A DNA stretch of 64,000 bases from Psychrobacter aquaticus CMS 56 (GCF_000471625.1 NZ_AUSW01000017.1:1-64000), one strand, 5' to 3'. Positions 8,509 to 18,223 are shown, numbered from the stretch's first letter. The notes: generated by a model from the sequence alone, not told the origin. Made by a program: numbers and translations.

Positions 8509-9395
8509 CCAACAGTATGTCAAAAAATCCCGCATGGTCTGACCTAACATTTAGCGATAATGGTACAGGGATCAGTACCAATGCCGTAACCGATCATACG
8601 GCAGCGCCTGAACACCATCACCCAATTGTCGGTGACCGTGTGATTGAAGGTGATGGCACCAGTCAAAACGCTTGGCAAAACTGGCAAGGGTTGCAAGATT
8701 TACCTCGATTGCATATTGCACAAGACTTCTTACCGCATCAGCGTGTGTGTGTCTTTGCCCCTCATCCCGATGATGAAATCTTGGGCTGCGGCGGTATGCT
8801 GCAACAACTGGCGGCAAATGGCAATCCCATCGTCCTTGTCCATGTGACCAATGGCACGCAAAGCCACCCAAACTCGCAAATTTATCCGCCGCACACACTT
8901 GATATCATTCGCCCGCAAGAAAGCCTTGCTGCATTAGACATACTAGGTGTGGCGATTCAAACGACGACTGTTTCTCTAGATTTACCTGACGGTGATGTGT
9001 TCGCCCAGCAAGCACAGTTTAACGAAAAATTGGCCGCTATTATCCAGCCTGATGATATTTTGGTGACGCCCTTTATTCATGATGGGCATCCTGATCATGA
9101 AGCAACAGGGCAAGTGGTCGCCGCATTTGCCAAACAGCACAATCTGGCCTGTTATCAAGCATTAATTTGGGCGTGGCATTGGGCAAAGCCTGACGATAGC
9201 CGCATTCCTTGGCATTCTGCCATTAGATTGGACTTAACTGCGGAGCAGCTACAGCGTAAAACTCAAGCCATTGCTTGCTTTACAAGCCAAATAACCGTTG
9301 ATGAAAGTACGGGTAACTCGCCCATTTTATCGGCTCAAACCATCGCTAGAATTAGCCAGATCTGGGAGGTCTATTTATATGAGCCACACCTCTAA
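8496..9395 (+). CDS. PIG-L family deacetylase
   Basis: PIG-L (LmbE-like) enzymes are zinc hydrolases that remove acyl groups from N-acetyl-glucosaminyl and similar substrates. The zinc motif AHPDDEILGCGG occupies residues 89-100 and the second metal/catalytic block DGHPDHEATG lies near residue 190, so the active site looks intact. The first 75 residues are a less conserved extension found before the core. GGGGAGG precedes the start at good spacing, and the start lies inside the end of the acyl-CoA dehydrogenase gene. The gene in turn overlaps the methyltransferase by 17 bases. The position in the operon suggests it deacylates an amino sugar intermediate (inference). Confidence 0.88.
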   Translation: MATVTNSMSKNPAWSDLTFSDNGTGISTNAVTDHTAAPEHHHPIVGDRVIEGDGTSQNAWQNWQGLQDLPRLHIAQDFLPHQRVCVFAPHPDDEILGCGGMLQQLAANGNPIVLVHVTNGTQSHPNSQIYPPHTLDIIRPQESLAALDILGVAIQTTTVSLDLPDGDVFAQQAQFNEKLAAIIQPDDILVTPFIHDGHPDHEATGQVVAAFAKQHNLACYQALIWAWHWAKPDDSRIPWHSAIRLDLTAEQLQRKTQAIACFTSQITVDESTGNSPILSAQTIARISQIWEVYLYEPHL

Positions 9396-10191
9396 ATCGA
9401 CGACACCAATGAGTCTTACCGATGATTCGTATGTCCCTAAAACAGCCTCGGCTGGCGATGCCGCTATTGATCATCAATCTGATACTTATTCAGAAACCTA
9501 TTTTGATGCCTTATATAGTGACAGTACCGACCCATGGGAGTATCAGACGCGCTGGTACGAAAAACGCAAACGAGATATGTGTCTGGCGGTACTGCCACAA
9601 GCGCAATATAGCAATGCCATTGAATTGGGCTGCGGTAATGGTGTATTCAGCGAATTACTTGCCCGCCGTTGTCAGGCATTGGTCAGTATCGATGGTAATA
9701 AAAATGCGGTAGAACTTTCCACACAACGCTTGGCAGGATTTTCTCATGTCAGAGTGATACAAGGAGTGATTCCTAATGGATTATTGACGCTAGGTGAGGC
9801 ACTTTTAAGTACTTATCCTTTATCAGACTTACCTGCCAATCCATCGCCCTTTGATTTGATTGTCATTAGCGAAATTCTATATTATTTATCACCAACTGAT
9901 ATCGATACAGTAATCGCTTGGATCGAACAAAACCTTGCCATAGGTGGCACGTTATTATGCTGTCATTGGCGCTACCCCATTGATGGCTTTAAGATGACAG
10001 GCGAAATGGTACATCAACGCTTACACCAAACGTTTAACTTGACCAATACTGTGCCAAGCAATAAGACAGTTAATATAAAAAATCATCAAGGGACTTTTAC
10101 GCATCAAAGTAAGATGGTAGATACCGATTTTTTATTGGATGTTTGGCAAAACTCTCCGAAATCAGTCGCTATGCAAGAAAACTTAATATGA
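9379..10191 (+). CDS. NodS-like SAM-dependent methyltransferase
   Basis: A 270-residue class I methyltransferase. The block DPWEYQTRWYEKRKR (residues about 51-65) is the characteristic opening of the NodS/nodulation methyltransferase family. The SAM loop IELGCGNGVFSELLA follows at 81-95 and an acidic post-strand residue in VSIDGNKNAVELS near 107. NodS N-methylates the deacetylated amino group of chito-oligosaccharide in rhizobia, so an amino-sugar substrate is a reasonable guess after the PIG-L deacetylase. The start at 9379 follows GGGAGGT; the longer open frame would be wholly inside the upstream gene. Forty-two bases separate it from the glycosyltransferase. Confidence 0.85.
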   Translation: MSHTSKSTTPMSLTDDSYVPKTASAGDAAIDHQSDTYSETYFDALYSDSTDPWEYQTRWYEKRKRDMCLAVLPQAQYSNAIELGCGNGVFSELLARRCQALVSIDGNKNAVELSTQRLAGFSHVRVIQGVIPNGLLTLGEALLSTYPLSDLPANPSPFDLIVISEILYYLSPTDIDTVIAWIEQNLAIGGTLLCCHWRYPIDGFKMTGEMVHQRLHQTFNLTNTVPSNKTVNIKNHQGTFTHQSKMVDTDFLLDVWQNSPKSVAMQENLI

Positions 10192-10233
10192 CGGATATGA
10201 CAATCAGTAAAATAGCGCGAGGAAGATGGAAAC

Positions 10234-10914
10234 ATGGCTGATATAAAAATCGGTATTGTGATTCCTGCTCATAACGAGGCGATGACTATTAGCGATTGCC
10301 TAGCATCGGTTCAGACCGCTATTGAGCAACTGCCCTCAAACATTTCGGCGTATCCGCTTGTGGTGCTGGATGACTGTACCGATGACACACTGGCGTTAGT
10401 CGAAAACGCAGGTGTTGATTATATAGAGTGTGATTATCATTGTGTAGGAAAGGTGCGAGACCTGGGCATTCGCCATGCTATCAAAAAAGGCGCAACATGG
10501 ATTGCTTGTACGGACGCAGATTCAATCGTGACGCCAGATTGGTTGATGGAGCAAGTTACTCATATTAAGCAGCAGCCTACCGATATGATTTGCGGCGTAG
10601 TAGACGTTGATAACTGGGCGCATCTGACATCACAAACGCGAGAAGCTTATATCGCGCATTATCAAGATATGATGGGACATCGTCATATTCATGGGGCAAA
10701 TTTGAGCTTTAGGGATGAGGCCTATCTCGCCGTTGGTGGCTTTGCACCACTACCTTGCCATGAAGATGTGGATTTGGTCAAAAAATTTGAAAATCAAGGC
10801 TATGCCATTACTTGGAGTAATCATGTCCGTGTGATTACCAGTAGTCGTTTAGAGGCGCGGGCGAATGAAGGTTTTGCGGCATTTTTAGCAAATTTAGAGA
10901 AGAGTAATTTATAA
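10234..10914 (+). CDS. Family 2 glycosyltransferase
   Basis: A GT-A fold family 2 enzyme of 226 residues. It opens with IGIVIPAHNEAMTISDCLAS, the first nucleotide-binding acidic pair is in LDDCTDDT, the metal-binding DXD is CTDADSIVTPDWL near residues 92-104, and the acceptor-side motif is PCHEDVDLVKKFENQG near 172. There is no membrane segment, so it acts in the cytoplasm or at the inner face of the membrane. It is the last gene of the operon, followed by a strong terminator. Sugar donor and acceptor are unknown; with the preceding deacetylase and methyltransferase it probably assembles a small glycoconjugate (inference). Confidence 0.88.
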   Translation: MADIKIGIVIPAHNEAMTISDCLASVQTAIEQLPSNISAYPLVVLDDCTDDTLALVENAGVDYIECDYHCVGKVRDLGIRHAIKKGATWIACTDADSIVTPDWLMEQVTHIKQQPTDMICGVVDVDNWAHLTSQTREAYIAHYQDMMGHRHIHGANLSFRDEAYLAVGGFAPLPCHEDVDLVKKFENQGYAITWSNHVRVITSSRLEARANEGFAAFLANLEKSNL

Positions 10915-11059
10915 AGCCTTAGTATTAAATATCGCAAAAAATTTACACCAGCAATACTGTAGCGACTTTAAAGCATTTCAACTATATGAGTCAAAACGTT
11001 CTATCATTACTGATCACGCAATGTCTAAACCTTATTAAAAATAACAACGTACACAAACG

Positions 11060-11100
11060 AAAAAAGCTACAATACATAGGCTTATGTATCGTAGCTTTTG
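11060..11100. terminator. Bidirectional terminator between the ots operon and the NADAR gene
   Basis: The arms AAAAGCTACAATACATA and TATGTATCGTAGCTTTT form a long, nearly perfect stem with a small loop, and A/T tracts on both sides allow termination from both strands. It closes the six-gene operon and the convergent gene on the right. Confidence 0.85.
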
Positions 11101-11131
11101 GCTGACTCAAATGTTTTATCGTTGCTGGCTA

Positions 11132-11863
11132 TCAGACCCAGCCAGCTTCCAAAAGGTTCTCGGTATTACTCACTTTAAACTCATGATATAAATTAAAAAA
11201 TACCATTGGATCTTCAACACTATCGAGCAACTCACGTTTATTCAGCGCGACAAACATGGCAAGTGCATAAGCTGCACAGTGGATAGATTTCTTGGGATTA
11301 AACTCAAGATCGGTAAAAGCCTGATATTGCATCACTTCTTCATGCAGCTGAGTATTTTGTTTTAGGGCATTCACATACAGCCAATCATAAAACGTGGTTA
11401 ATGGCTCGACACTCCATTCCATACCAAAATAGTTATAGCCAATCAGTTCACCCGAGGTTATTAAGCGCTCGTCTTTTCTGGTTTGTCGTGGCGGCACACT
11501 TAGCAAATCAGTATAAGGGCCACCGTCCTCAAAAATCATACTGCTTTGAAAGGCATTTTCGACACTGTACTGACTACCATCATCATTCGTGAGCTTTAAG
11601 CTCAATGGACTTAGCGGAAAACTCAACTTGTTGCCAGACTTGCTGGACAGCTCTAACACGTGACTGAAGCCATATTTTTTGCGAATAACTTGATGCATAT
11701 CATTGATGGATTTTTTCTTTTGTCGACTCGCAAACCCTACATGCCGCTCGAACCGAACCATGTCCGTTTTTACCAGATTGTCACTGGCGACTCTCGGCAT
11801 AAATACAGGTCTGTGTTCTACAGCGTCTGGTGTTTGTTGCATAGGGTTCTGTCTTGGTTCCAT
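11132..11863 (-). CDS. Orphan NADAR-family protein (DarT1-associated antitoxin type)
   Basis: The 243-residue protein shows the pattern I associate with NADAR antitoxins of DarT1 systems. An RPVFMP opening is followed by GFASRQKKKSINDMH, LELSSKSGNKLSFPLSPLSL, SVENAFQSSMIFEDGGPYTD, a KDERLITSG segment, and LTTFYDWLYVNAL. NADAR domains remove ADP-ribose from guanine and so reverse DarT1-type DNA modification. No DarT-like ADP-ribosyltransferase lies on either side: the left neighbour is the glycosyltransferase and the right one fadB. It may be a stand-alone protector against foreign toxins or phage defence, or a repair enzyme. AAGG lies nine bases before the ATG. The family call rests on remembered motifs. 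Confidence 0.72.
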   Translation of the reverse strand: MEPRQNPMQQTPDAVEHRPVFMPRVASDNLVKTDMVRFERHVGFASRQKKKSINDMHQVIRKKYGFSHVLELSSKSGNKLSFPLSPLSLKLTNDDGSQYSVENAFQSSMIFEDGGPYTDLLSVPPRQTRKDERLITSGELIGYNYFGMEWSVEPLTTFYDWLYVNALKQNTQLHEEVMQYQAFTDLEFNPKKSIHCAAYALAMFVALNKRELLDSVEDPMVFFNLYHEFKVSNTENLLEAGWV

Positions 11864-12246
11864 AGCGATGTGCCTTATATCAATATATCAATGGTCTTGT
11901 ATAAATGTTCTTTTATAACGGGTCTGGCATAAATATGATCGGTATCAAATAAAATAAATACGCGACATTATAATACCAAAGAGGCGCTGATCGGCTTCAA
12001 TGAAAGCATACCGTCGCCTTTTTTTGGTTACGAAAAAAGCCTGTTAGTATACTGATTTTACCAAGTTTATCCCTACTGTTTCTTCAAAATAACGCGATTT
12101 TCTGCCATCTTATTGAATCAGTGATAGTTGATCCAGTTTGAAAGTGGTACAAGGCAATCGAGTACAGATGTATATGTCATACTTCAAGCGAGGTTAACGC
12201 TGTAACTCTTTTATAGTGGATTGACTATATCAAATTATCCAGCGGA
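11864..12246. other. Intergenic region with the dispersed repeat end motif
   Basis: No gene is visible. A hairpin-free AT-rich stretch is followed by TTATAGTGGATTGACTATA at 12211-12229, the same imperfect palindrome as in the repeats at 2585 and 36723. The region separates the NADAR promoter from the 3' end of fadB. No clear fadB terminator is seen. Confidence 0.4.
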
Positions 12247-14439
12247 TCAGTCGTCCGAGAACAACTCACCTTTATCTGCCATCTCTAACAAAATCTGGGC
12301 AGGCGCAAAACGCTCACCGTATTGAGCCGCAAGCTCATGACTGCGCGCGATAAATGCCTCCAAACCCGTGGCATTGATAAACTGTAGCGTACCGCCGTGA
12401 TGAGGCGCAAAGCCCCAACCAAAGATAGAACCAATATTGGCATCAGCGACAGAGCGCACGACTTTTTCTCCATAACACTTGGCGGATTCATTGGCTTGAA
12501 TAAACATCAAACGATCAATCAAGTCTTGCTGAGACGGCTGCTCAGATTTTGGTGGATACAGATTCATCAGTTCAGGCCATAAATGTTTGTCACCATTATC
12601 CAAATACTCATAAAAGCCTTTGCCATTCTTTTTACCCTCGCGATTGTGCTCTTTCACCAGCGTTTTGAGTATTTCATAAGAAGGACGCACCTCAACAGGC
12701 TTGCCCTCAGCTGCCAGATCAAGCTGCTGCTGTTCGCTGACGTGCAATGCCAAACTCAATGACACCTCATCTTGTAGCGCCAATGGTGGCATCGGCATCC
12801 CTGTTCTCATACCAGCGACTTCGATACTGCGTGGATGAACGCCCTCACCTAACATCGCCATGCCCTCTGTGACATACGTGCCAAATACACGCGAGGTATA
12901 AAAACCGCGACTGTCATTCACAACGATAGGCGTTTTGCCAATGTGCATCACATAGTCAAAAGCTTTGGCTAAAGTGGCATTATCGGTTTGCTCACCCATA
13001 ATGATTTCAACCAATGGCATCTTATCAACTGGCGAAAAAAAATGCAGGCCGATAAATTGGTTCGGGCGCTTGCTGGCTTTTGCTAATCCTGTAATCGGCA
13101 ACGTGGAGGTATTAGAAGCGTAGATAGCTGTGTTAGCAATCATCGCTTCACTCTGTTCGGTACACTTGGCTTTAATCTCACGATTCTCAAATACCGCTTC
13201 AATCACAAGATCGCAGTCTGCCAAATCATCGTAGGAAACAGTCGGTTTGATGCGATCTAATAGCTCTTTTTTTTTCTCTTCAGTCGAATGCTGACGGCTG
13301 ATCGCTTTATCCAAAATAGTGGCAGAATAGACTTTGCCTTTTTCAGCATTTGCCATTTCAGTATCTAGGAGTACTACCTGTATTCCCGCCTTGGCGGTGA
13401 CATAAGCAATGCCCGCGCCCATCATACCAGCGCCCAAAATACCAACTTTTTTGGTTGCTGAACGCTCCATACCATGAGGACGAGACTGACCTTTTTTGAT
13501 ACTGTTAAGCTGAGTCCAAAGGGTATTAATCATATTTTTAGATTCAGTGGACAGCACACAAGCAGCAAAGTAACGCGACTCAATCTCAAGGCCAGTATCG
13601 ATATCCACGAGGCAGCCTTCGAACACGCAAGACAGGATATGGGTAATCGCGGGATAATTGCCGTGTGATTTTTGATTGGTCATAGCAGGCGCTACTGAAA
13701 ATATTGGCACGACGTTGGGATGGTTGCTGTCACCTCCGGGGATTTTGAAGCCTTTTTTATCCCACGGTTGTTGTGCATTAGGATTACCATGAATCCAGTC
13801 TTTGGCTTGTTTTAGCATATCTGCTCTACTGCTAGCAGTGGCATCTATCAGGCCGATGTCTTTGGCAGCAATTGGATGCAGCTCTTTGCCTTGGTTCATT
13901 AGCATCAATGCCGATTCAATACCTATTAAACGTGGTAAACGCTGAGTACCACCACCACCCGGCAATAAGCCCAACTTGACCTCAGGCAGGCCTAGTTTGG
14001 TTTTAGGTGAGTCAATAGCAATGCGATAGTGACATGCTAGCGCCAGCTCTAAACCACCGCCCAGCGCTGTTCCCGTTATGGCCGCAACGACAGGTTTTCC
14101 TGATATTTCAAGCTTACGCAGACTACTCTTGAGATTTTTAACCAACTCAAACGCTTGCTCAGCCGTTTCAATATGAGCCAGTTGATCGATATCTGCACCA
14201 ACGACAAAGGTTTCTTTACCAGAGGTTAAAATCAAACCTTTGGCAGCGTCATCACTGATAAAGCTGTCTGCTATCGTTGATAAAAAAGCCTCTGTAAAGC
14301 CATCACCGATGACATTCATTTTACGATTCGCTTGATCGATAATGACGGTAACAATACCATCAGCGTCACGCTGGGCAGAGAAGTTTTCTAGCTCGTTAAT
14401 TGTCGTTACGCTGTCTACTGTATGGTTATTTGTCATCAT
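12247..14439 (-). CDS. fadB: FadB/FadJ-like multifunctional enoyl-CoA hydratase / 3-hydroxyacyl-CoA dehydrogenase
   Basis: The N-terminal crotonase domain has an oxyanion-loop block GTALGGGLELALACHYRIAI (residues about 123-142) and a LGLPEVKLGLLPGGGGTQRL block. The Rossmann domain starts near residue 332 with VGILGAGMMGAGIAYVTAKA, with the catalytic histidine context IGLHFFSPVDKMPLVEII near 465. The C-terminal helical dehydrogenase halves end near 720. It performs the hydration and oxidation steps of beta-oxidation in complex with thiolase. AAGGGA precedes the ATG. It lies 56 bases downstream of the thiolase gene, an order opposite to fadBA of E. coli. Confidence 0.9.
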   Translation of the reverse strand: MMTNNHTVDSVTTINELENFSAQRDADGIVTVIIDQANRKMNVIGDGFTEAFLSTIADSFISDDAAKGLILTSGKETFVVGADIDQLAHIETAEQAFELVKNLKSSLRKLEISGKPVVAAITGTALGGGLELALACHYRIAIDSPKTKLGLPEVKLGLLPGGGGTQRLPRLIGIESALMLMNQGKELHPIAAKDIGLIDATASSRADMLKQAKDWIHGNPNAQQPWDKKGFKIPGGDSNHPNVVPIFSVAPAMTNQKSHGNYPAITHILSCVFEGCLVDIDTGLEIESRYFAACVLSTESKNMINTLWTQLNSIKKGQSRPHGMERSATKKVGILGAGMMGAGIAYVTAKAGIQVVLLDTEMANAEKGKVYSATILDKAISRQHSTEEKKKELLDRIKPTVSYDDLADCDLVIEAVFENREIKAKCTEQSEAMIANTAIYASNTSTLPITGLAKASKRPNQFIGLHFFSPVDKMPLVEIIMGEQTDNATLAKAFDYVMHIGKTPIVVNDSRGFYTSRVFGTYVTEGMAMLGEGVHPRSIEVAGMRTGMPMPPLALQDEVSLSLALHVSEQQQLDLAAEGKPVEVRPSYEILKTLVKEHNREGKKNGKGFYEYLDNGDKHLWPELMNLYPPKSEQPSQQDLIDRLMFIQANESAKCYGEKVVRSVADANIGSIFGWGFAPHHGGTLQFINATGLEAFIARSHELAAQYGERFAPAQILLEMADKGELFSDD

Positions 14440-14495
14440 TTTTATCCCTTAAATGATTCTTTGTATATTATTTTTTCATCTATTTGCGAAAAGGG

Positions 14496-15704
14496 TTAAA
14501 CACGCTCAATAATAGTGGCAATCCCCATACCACCGCCTACGCACAGCGTAATCATGGCGGTTTTTAGGTCACGGCGTTCTAACTCATCCAGAACAGTTGT
14601 CATCAGCATCGCACCCGTCGCCCCAAGCGGATGACCCATGGCGATAGCACCGCCATTGACATTCACGATGTCGAGCGAGAGTCCAAAATCATCGGCGGTA
14701 TTCAGCGGTATCGCGGCGAAGGCCTCATTGATTTCCCATAGGTCGATATCTGAGGCTTGCATGCCCGCTTTTTTGAGGGCTTTTTGACAGGCAGGCGTTG
14801 GACCTGTCAGCATAATGGCAGGTTCTGAGCCAATAACGGATGCCATGGTGATTTTGGCACGTGGCTTTAACCCTGCTTTTTGACCAGCCGCCGCATTACC
14901 CACTAAGCAAATTGCCGCGCCATCGACGATACCCGACGAGTTACCCGCATGATGCACGTGATTGACGGATTCAATGGTGGTATATCTGTCTAATATCACG
15001 CTATCAAAGCCAATTTTGCCAAGCTTAATAAAAGAAGGGTTAAGACCAGCCAAGGTTTCGACAGTGGTATTGGGACGGATGGTTTCATCTTTAGCCAATA
15101 GCATCATGCCATTGATATCCGTAACGGGGACGACAGATTTGTCATAATAACCCTGCTCCCAAGCATAGGCAGCACGGCAGTGTGACTCCGTGGCAAAGGC
15201 ATCGACCTCATTACGACTAAAGCCTTTGAGCGTCGCTATGGTGTCCGCACCAACCCCTTGCGGCACATAATGCGTGGCTTCATTGACGCGTGGATCCATA
15301 TACCAAGCACCGCCATCAGAGCCCATCGGTACACGGCTCATGGATTCTACGCCACCTGCGACCACCATATCCTCCATACCTGATATGACTTTGGCAGCGG
15401 CCAAGTTGATTGACTCAAGCCCTGATGCACAAAATCGAGACAAGGTTAGACCTGCCACACTTTGCGCCCAGCCAGCATCAATGACGGCAATACGCGCAAT
15501 ATCAGAGCCTTGTTCACCAACAGGTGTCACGCAGCCGAGCACCACATCATCGACCAAGCTGGTATCCAAATTATGGCGCTGCTGCATCTCTTTTAATAAA
15601 GTACGAACCAGCCAAATCGGTGATGCCTGATACAAAGAGCCGTCTTTTTTTCCTTTACCACGCGGCGTGCGGATAGCCTCATAAATGTACGCAATCTCAG
15701 TCAT
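14496..15704 (-). CDS. fadA: Acetyl-CoA C-acyltransferase (thiolase)
   Basis: A 402-residue thiolase for the last step of beta-oxidation. The acyl-accepting cysteine is in [16 protein letters not shown] (near residue 90), the histidine in INEAFAAI and [10 protein letters not shown], and the second cysteine in [10 protein letters not shown] at the C-terminus. The start at 15704 is used because AAGGA lies five bases before it; eight extra upstream codons have no support. It heads a two-gene unit with the FadB-like gene. The symbol is by role; chain-length preference is not evident. Confidence 0.85.
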   Translation of the reverse strand: MTEIAYIYEAIRTPRGKGKKDGSLYQASPIWLVRTLLKEMQQRHNLDTSLVDDVVLGCVTPVGEQGSDIARIAVIDAGWAQSVAGLTLSRFCASGLESINLAAAKVISGMEDMVVAGGVESMSRVPMGSDGGAWYMDPRVNEATHYVPQGVGADTIATLKGFSRNEVDAFATESHCRAAYAWEQGYYDKSVVPVTDINGMMLLAKDETIRPNTTVETLAGLNPSFIKLGKIGFDSVILDRYTTIESVNHVHHAGNSSGIVDGAAICLVGNAAAGQKAGLKPRAKITMASVIGSEPAIMLTGPTPACQKALKKAGMQASDIDLWEINEAFAAIPLNTADDFGLSLDIVNVNGGAIAMGHPLGATGAMLMTTVLDELERRDLKTAMITLCVGGGMGIATIIERV

Positions 15705-15892
15705 AAAAATTCCTTTTTTATGGTTCAAATAAATAACAATCGTAATCTGGTCAGTTTACTTACTGAATAATTCGTTTGTTTATCCATATCTAAAATCAGA
15801 GTAGCAAGAAACACCAGTGTAAGTACTATATTTTATAGACTGTGCAGGCTTAGGATTGATTATAGCTATAAAAATATTTATTCTCTCCAAAA

Positions 15893-15921
15893 AGCAAAAA
15901 CCCCACAATAAAGTGGGGCTT
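15893..15921 (-). terminator. Terminator of the 15990-16622 gene
   Basis: Inverted arms CCCCAC and GTGGGG around a seven-base loop are followed, on the minus strand, by a T-rich tail. It lies 70 bases past the stop of the unknown gene on its right and before the thiolase gene. Confidence 0.65.
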
Positions 15922-15989
15922 GGTTCATCTGAATCTGTATGTTACTAATATTACGCTTAGGATATCAGCATTTTCGTATATCGAAGCGT

Positions 15990-16622
15990 CTACACACTAC
16001 TGGATTTTGGCAAACGGTACATTAAACTATCAACTACCTTGTTATTGTGCTCAGTCATTAGCTCGTAGCCTTTAATAACTCCGTCAAAAGGCAAACTACC
16101 TTCGTAACGCTGGTAGTGCTCACAAATACTTTCTTTCACAATCAAACTACGCTCTATTTCCTCTAATTCGGCAAAGTCATCCGGCAAACGTATATGAGCC
16201 AAACGTGAGGCATTACTGCGCGCCAGCCAATTTGCACCATCAAACTTAAATACTATCTTCGCTTGCAAGCTGTAGCTTGGTAAAACCTGAGGACAATGCG
16301 TCAAATCATATTTGATTTTGGCAATATCTTCTGCAAATGGCGTATAAGGTATCTCAAGCACCGCAAACAATTTGGTTAAAAATTCGTCAGCCGTAAAGTG
16401 TTTGTCAATATAGCTGCCGTCAAGCCCAAGGTGTTTGTTCGACAGAACATGCCGTAGCCGCTCACAGGCAGGTATGGTATGTTTTAAAGGATAACCCATG
16501 GCTTTGACAATGTCTTGTGAACACAGTTTGAGCGTGTCTATTTGATTGACCGCGTATTGTGCAAGAGGGTGACGGGGATGATAACGACGAGTATATTTGG
16601 ATTGGTTGGCAGTGTGGCTCAT
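15990..16622 (-). CDS. Conserved-looking protein of unknown function
   Basis: I do not recognise this 210-residue protein. It has a basic, His/Arg-rich beginning (YTRRYHPRHPLAQYAVNQID), no signal peptide and no membrane segment, and a central helical region around residues 85-150. The ATG at 16622 is preferred over the upstream in-frame ATG because the extra 27 residues are hydrophobic and untypical; AAGG lies about 11 bases upstream. It is monocistronic, with its own downstream terminator. Confidence 0.55.
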   Translation of the reverse strand: MSHTANQSKYTRRYHPRHPLAQYAVNQIDTLKLCSQDIVKAMGYPLKHTIPACERLRHVLSNKHLGLDGSYIDKHFTADEFLTKLFAVLEIPYTPFAEDIAKIKYDLTHCPQVLPSYSLQAKIVFKFDGANWLARSNASRLAHIRLPDDFAELEEIERSLIVKESICEHYQRYEGSLPFDGVIKGYELMTEHNNKVVDSLMYRLPKSSSV

Positions 16623-17011
16623 GATATTAAACACCTTATACTCCTGTAACTCCGACGAAAAAGGTTGAAATACGCCCAAATAGGCAAATAAAATCAGGCA
16701 CAAATGAGGATGTCGGAGTACAGGCTCATGCGCTTTACCAGAATTGTTTTATATCGTGCTGGAAGTTGCAAGGTTTGTACGCCACTATTTTATTGCAATA
16801 ATAATTGGCACACAAAACCGTTAAACCCACGATATAGCATTCAATAATGATAGCACATCAAATGATAAAAAATAAATACTGATACAAGCGCTCATTATCA
16901 AAAAACTCCTTTAACTGTTGCCATTGACTTGGTATCTTGCCCCGACATCCTTATATCACTTGATATTTTTCATATTGCTTTTGGCTATATTGCTGTATTA
17001 GCACCTTATTT

Positions 17012-18223
17012 GTGTTGGATTTTATGAAACATAACCTTGAGGCGAGCTCCTATTCTCGCCGAACTCAGTATTTTCAAGTATTCTTGATGGGCGTTAGTGC
17101 GTTCATTATGAATACCACAGAATTTGTCCCTGTCGCTCTATTAAGTGACATTGCCCAAGATTTCTCCATCACGACGGCAGAGACGGGCTGGATGTTGACG
17201 CTTTATGCGTGGATCGTCGCTGCCATGTCATTGCCACTGATGCTACTCACCAGTCGGTTTGAGCGCAAGCGTTTGCTCTTGGCATTGTTTGCGGTATTTA
17301 TTGCCAGTCATGCCTTGTCAGTATTTGCATGGAGTTTTAACGTGCTGCTTATCAGCCGCGTTGGGATTGCGCTATCGCATGCGATATTTTGGTCAATCAC
17401 GGCGGCCATTGCCATACGTGTGGCACCCGAAGGCAAAAAGGCGTTGGCGCTTAGTGTGCTTGCGACCGGTACGTCATTAGCGATGGTGCTGGGTGTGCCG
17501 CTAGGACGATTGATCGGTCAATGGTTTGGCTGGCGAGCGACCTTTGGCGGTATTGGTGTCGTGGCGCTCATTGTATTTATTCTACAAGCGAGACTATTGC
17601 CCACACTGCCCAGCATGTTTGAGGGGTCTTTTAGAAAAATCCCAGAGTTACTAAAAAATCCTATGCTGGTCTGCCTATACTTGCTTATTTTGCTCGTCTT
17701 TACAGCACACTATACCGCTTACTCTTATATTGAGCCATTTATGCGTCAAGTTGGCTCAATCAGTGAAAACTCAGCCACTTTTATCTTGTTATTATTCGGT
17801 GTGGCAGGCATTGCGGGCAGTGTGATATTTAGTCGCTGGGGTGACAAATTCAATACTAGGTTGATGCTGATATCGACGATACTGATGCTGGCGTCCATGC
17901 TCGTGTTGTTGTTTGCCGTGACGTCTGTATGGGCGCTCAGTGTGATTGCGCTGCTTTGGGGAACAGCACTTATGCTGCTGATTATCTCCATGCAAGCCAA
18001 GGTGCTCATGGTGGATGTCAGCGCCCAAGACATGCTGATGTCGATGTTCTCAGGTATTATTAATTTAGGAATTGGCGCAGGTGCTTTGTTCGGCGGTTAT
18101 GCGGTGACGCACGTCTCTCTATCAAGCGTAGGCTATGTTGGGGCAGCTATCGCTGTTGTGGCGTTGCTACTGATGCTATTTATGATAAGATGCTTTCCTG
18201 AGTTGAGCAAAAGACTCGGTTAA
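17012..18223 (+). CDS. MFS efflux transporter, SotB-like
   Basis: A 12-helix major facilitator of about 400 residues. The opening FLMGVSAFIMNTTEFVPVAL is the signature of the SotB/AraJ-type drug:H+ antiporter 1 branch, with the loop 2-3 motif SRFERKRLLLAL and a motif C-like GVPLGRLIGQWFGWR near residue 167. Relatives export sugars (arabinose, IPTG) or drugs; the substrate is open. A GTG at 17012 gives the longest frame, but the ATG at 17024 is equally plausible because neither has a strong ribosome binding site. It is a single gene with its own terminator. Confidence 0.82.
   Translation: MLDFMKHNLEASSYSRRTQYFQVFLMGVSAFIMNTTEFVPVALLSDIAQDFSITTAETGWMLTLYAWIVAAMSLPLMLLTSRFERKRLLLALFAVFIASHALSVFAWSFNVLLISRVGIALSHAIFWSITAAIAIRVAPEGKKALALSVLATGTSLAMVLGVPLGRLIGQWFGWRATFGGIGVVALIVFILQARLLPTLPSMFEGSFRKIPELLKNPMLVCLYLLILLVFTAHYTAYSYIEPFMRQVGSISENSATFILLLFGVAGIAGSVIFSRWGDKFNTRLMLISTILMLASMLVLLFAVTSVWALSVIALLWGTALMLLIISMQAKVLMVDVSAQDMLMSMFSGIINLGIGAGALFGGYAVTHVSLSSVGYVGAAIAVVALLLMLFMIRCFPELSKRLG

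Noticed and set aside
12247-15704. Operon link between thiolase/FadB and the acyl-CoA cluster at 18.8-24.3 kb
   Set aside because: An unknown gene, an oppositely oriented MFS gene and several terminators separate them; only a metabolic link is possible.
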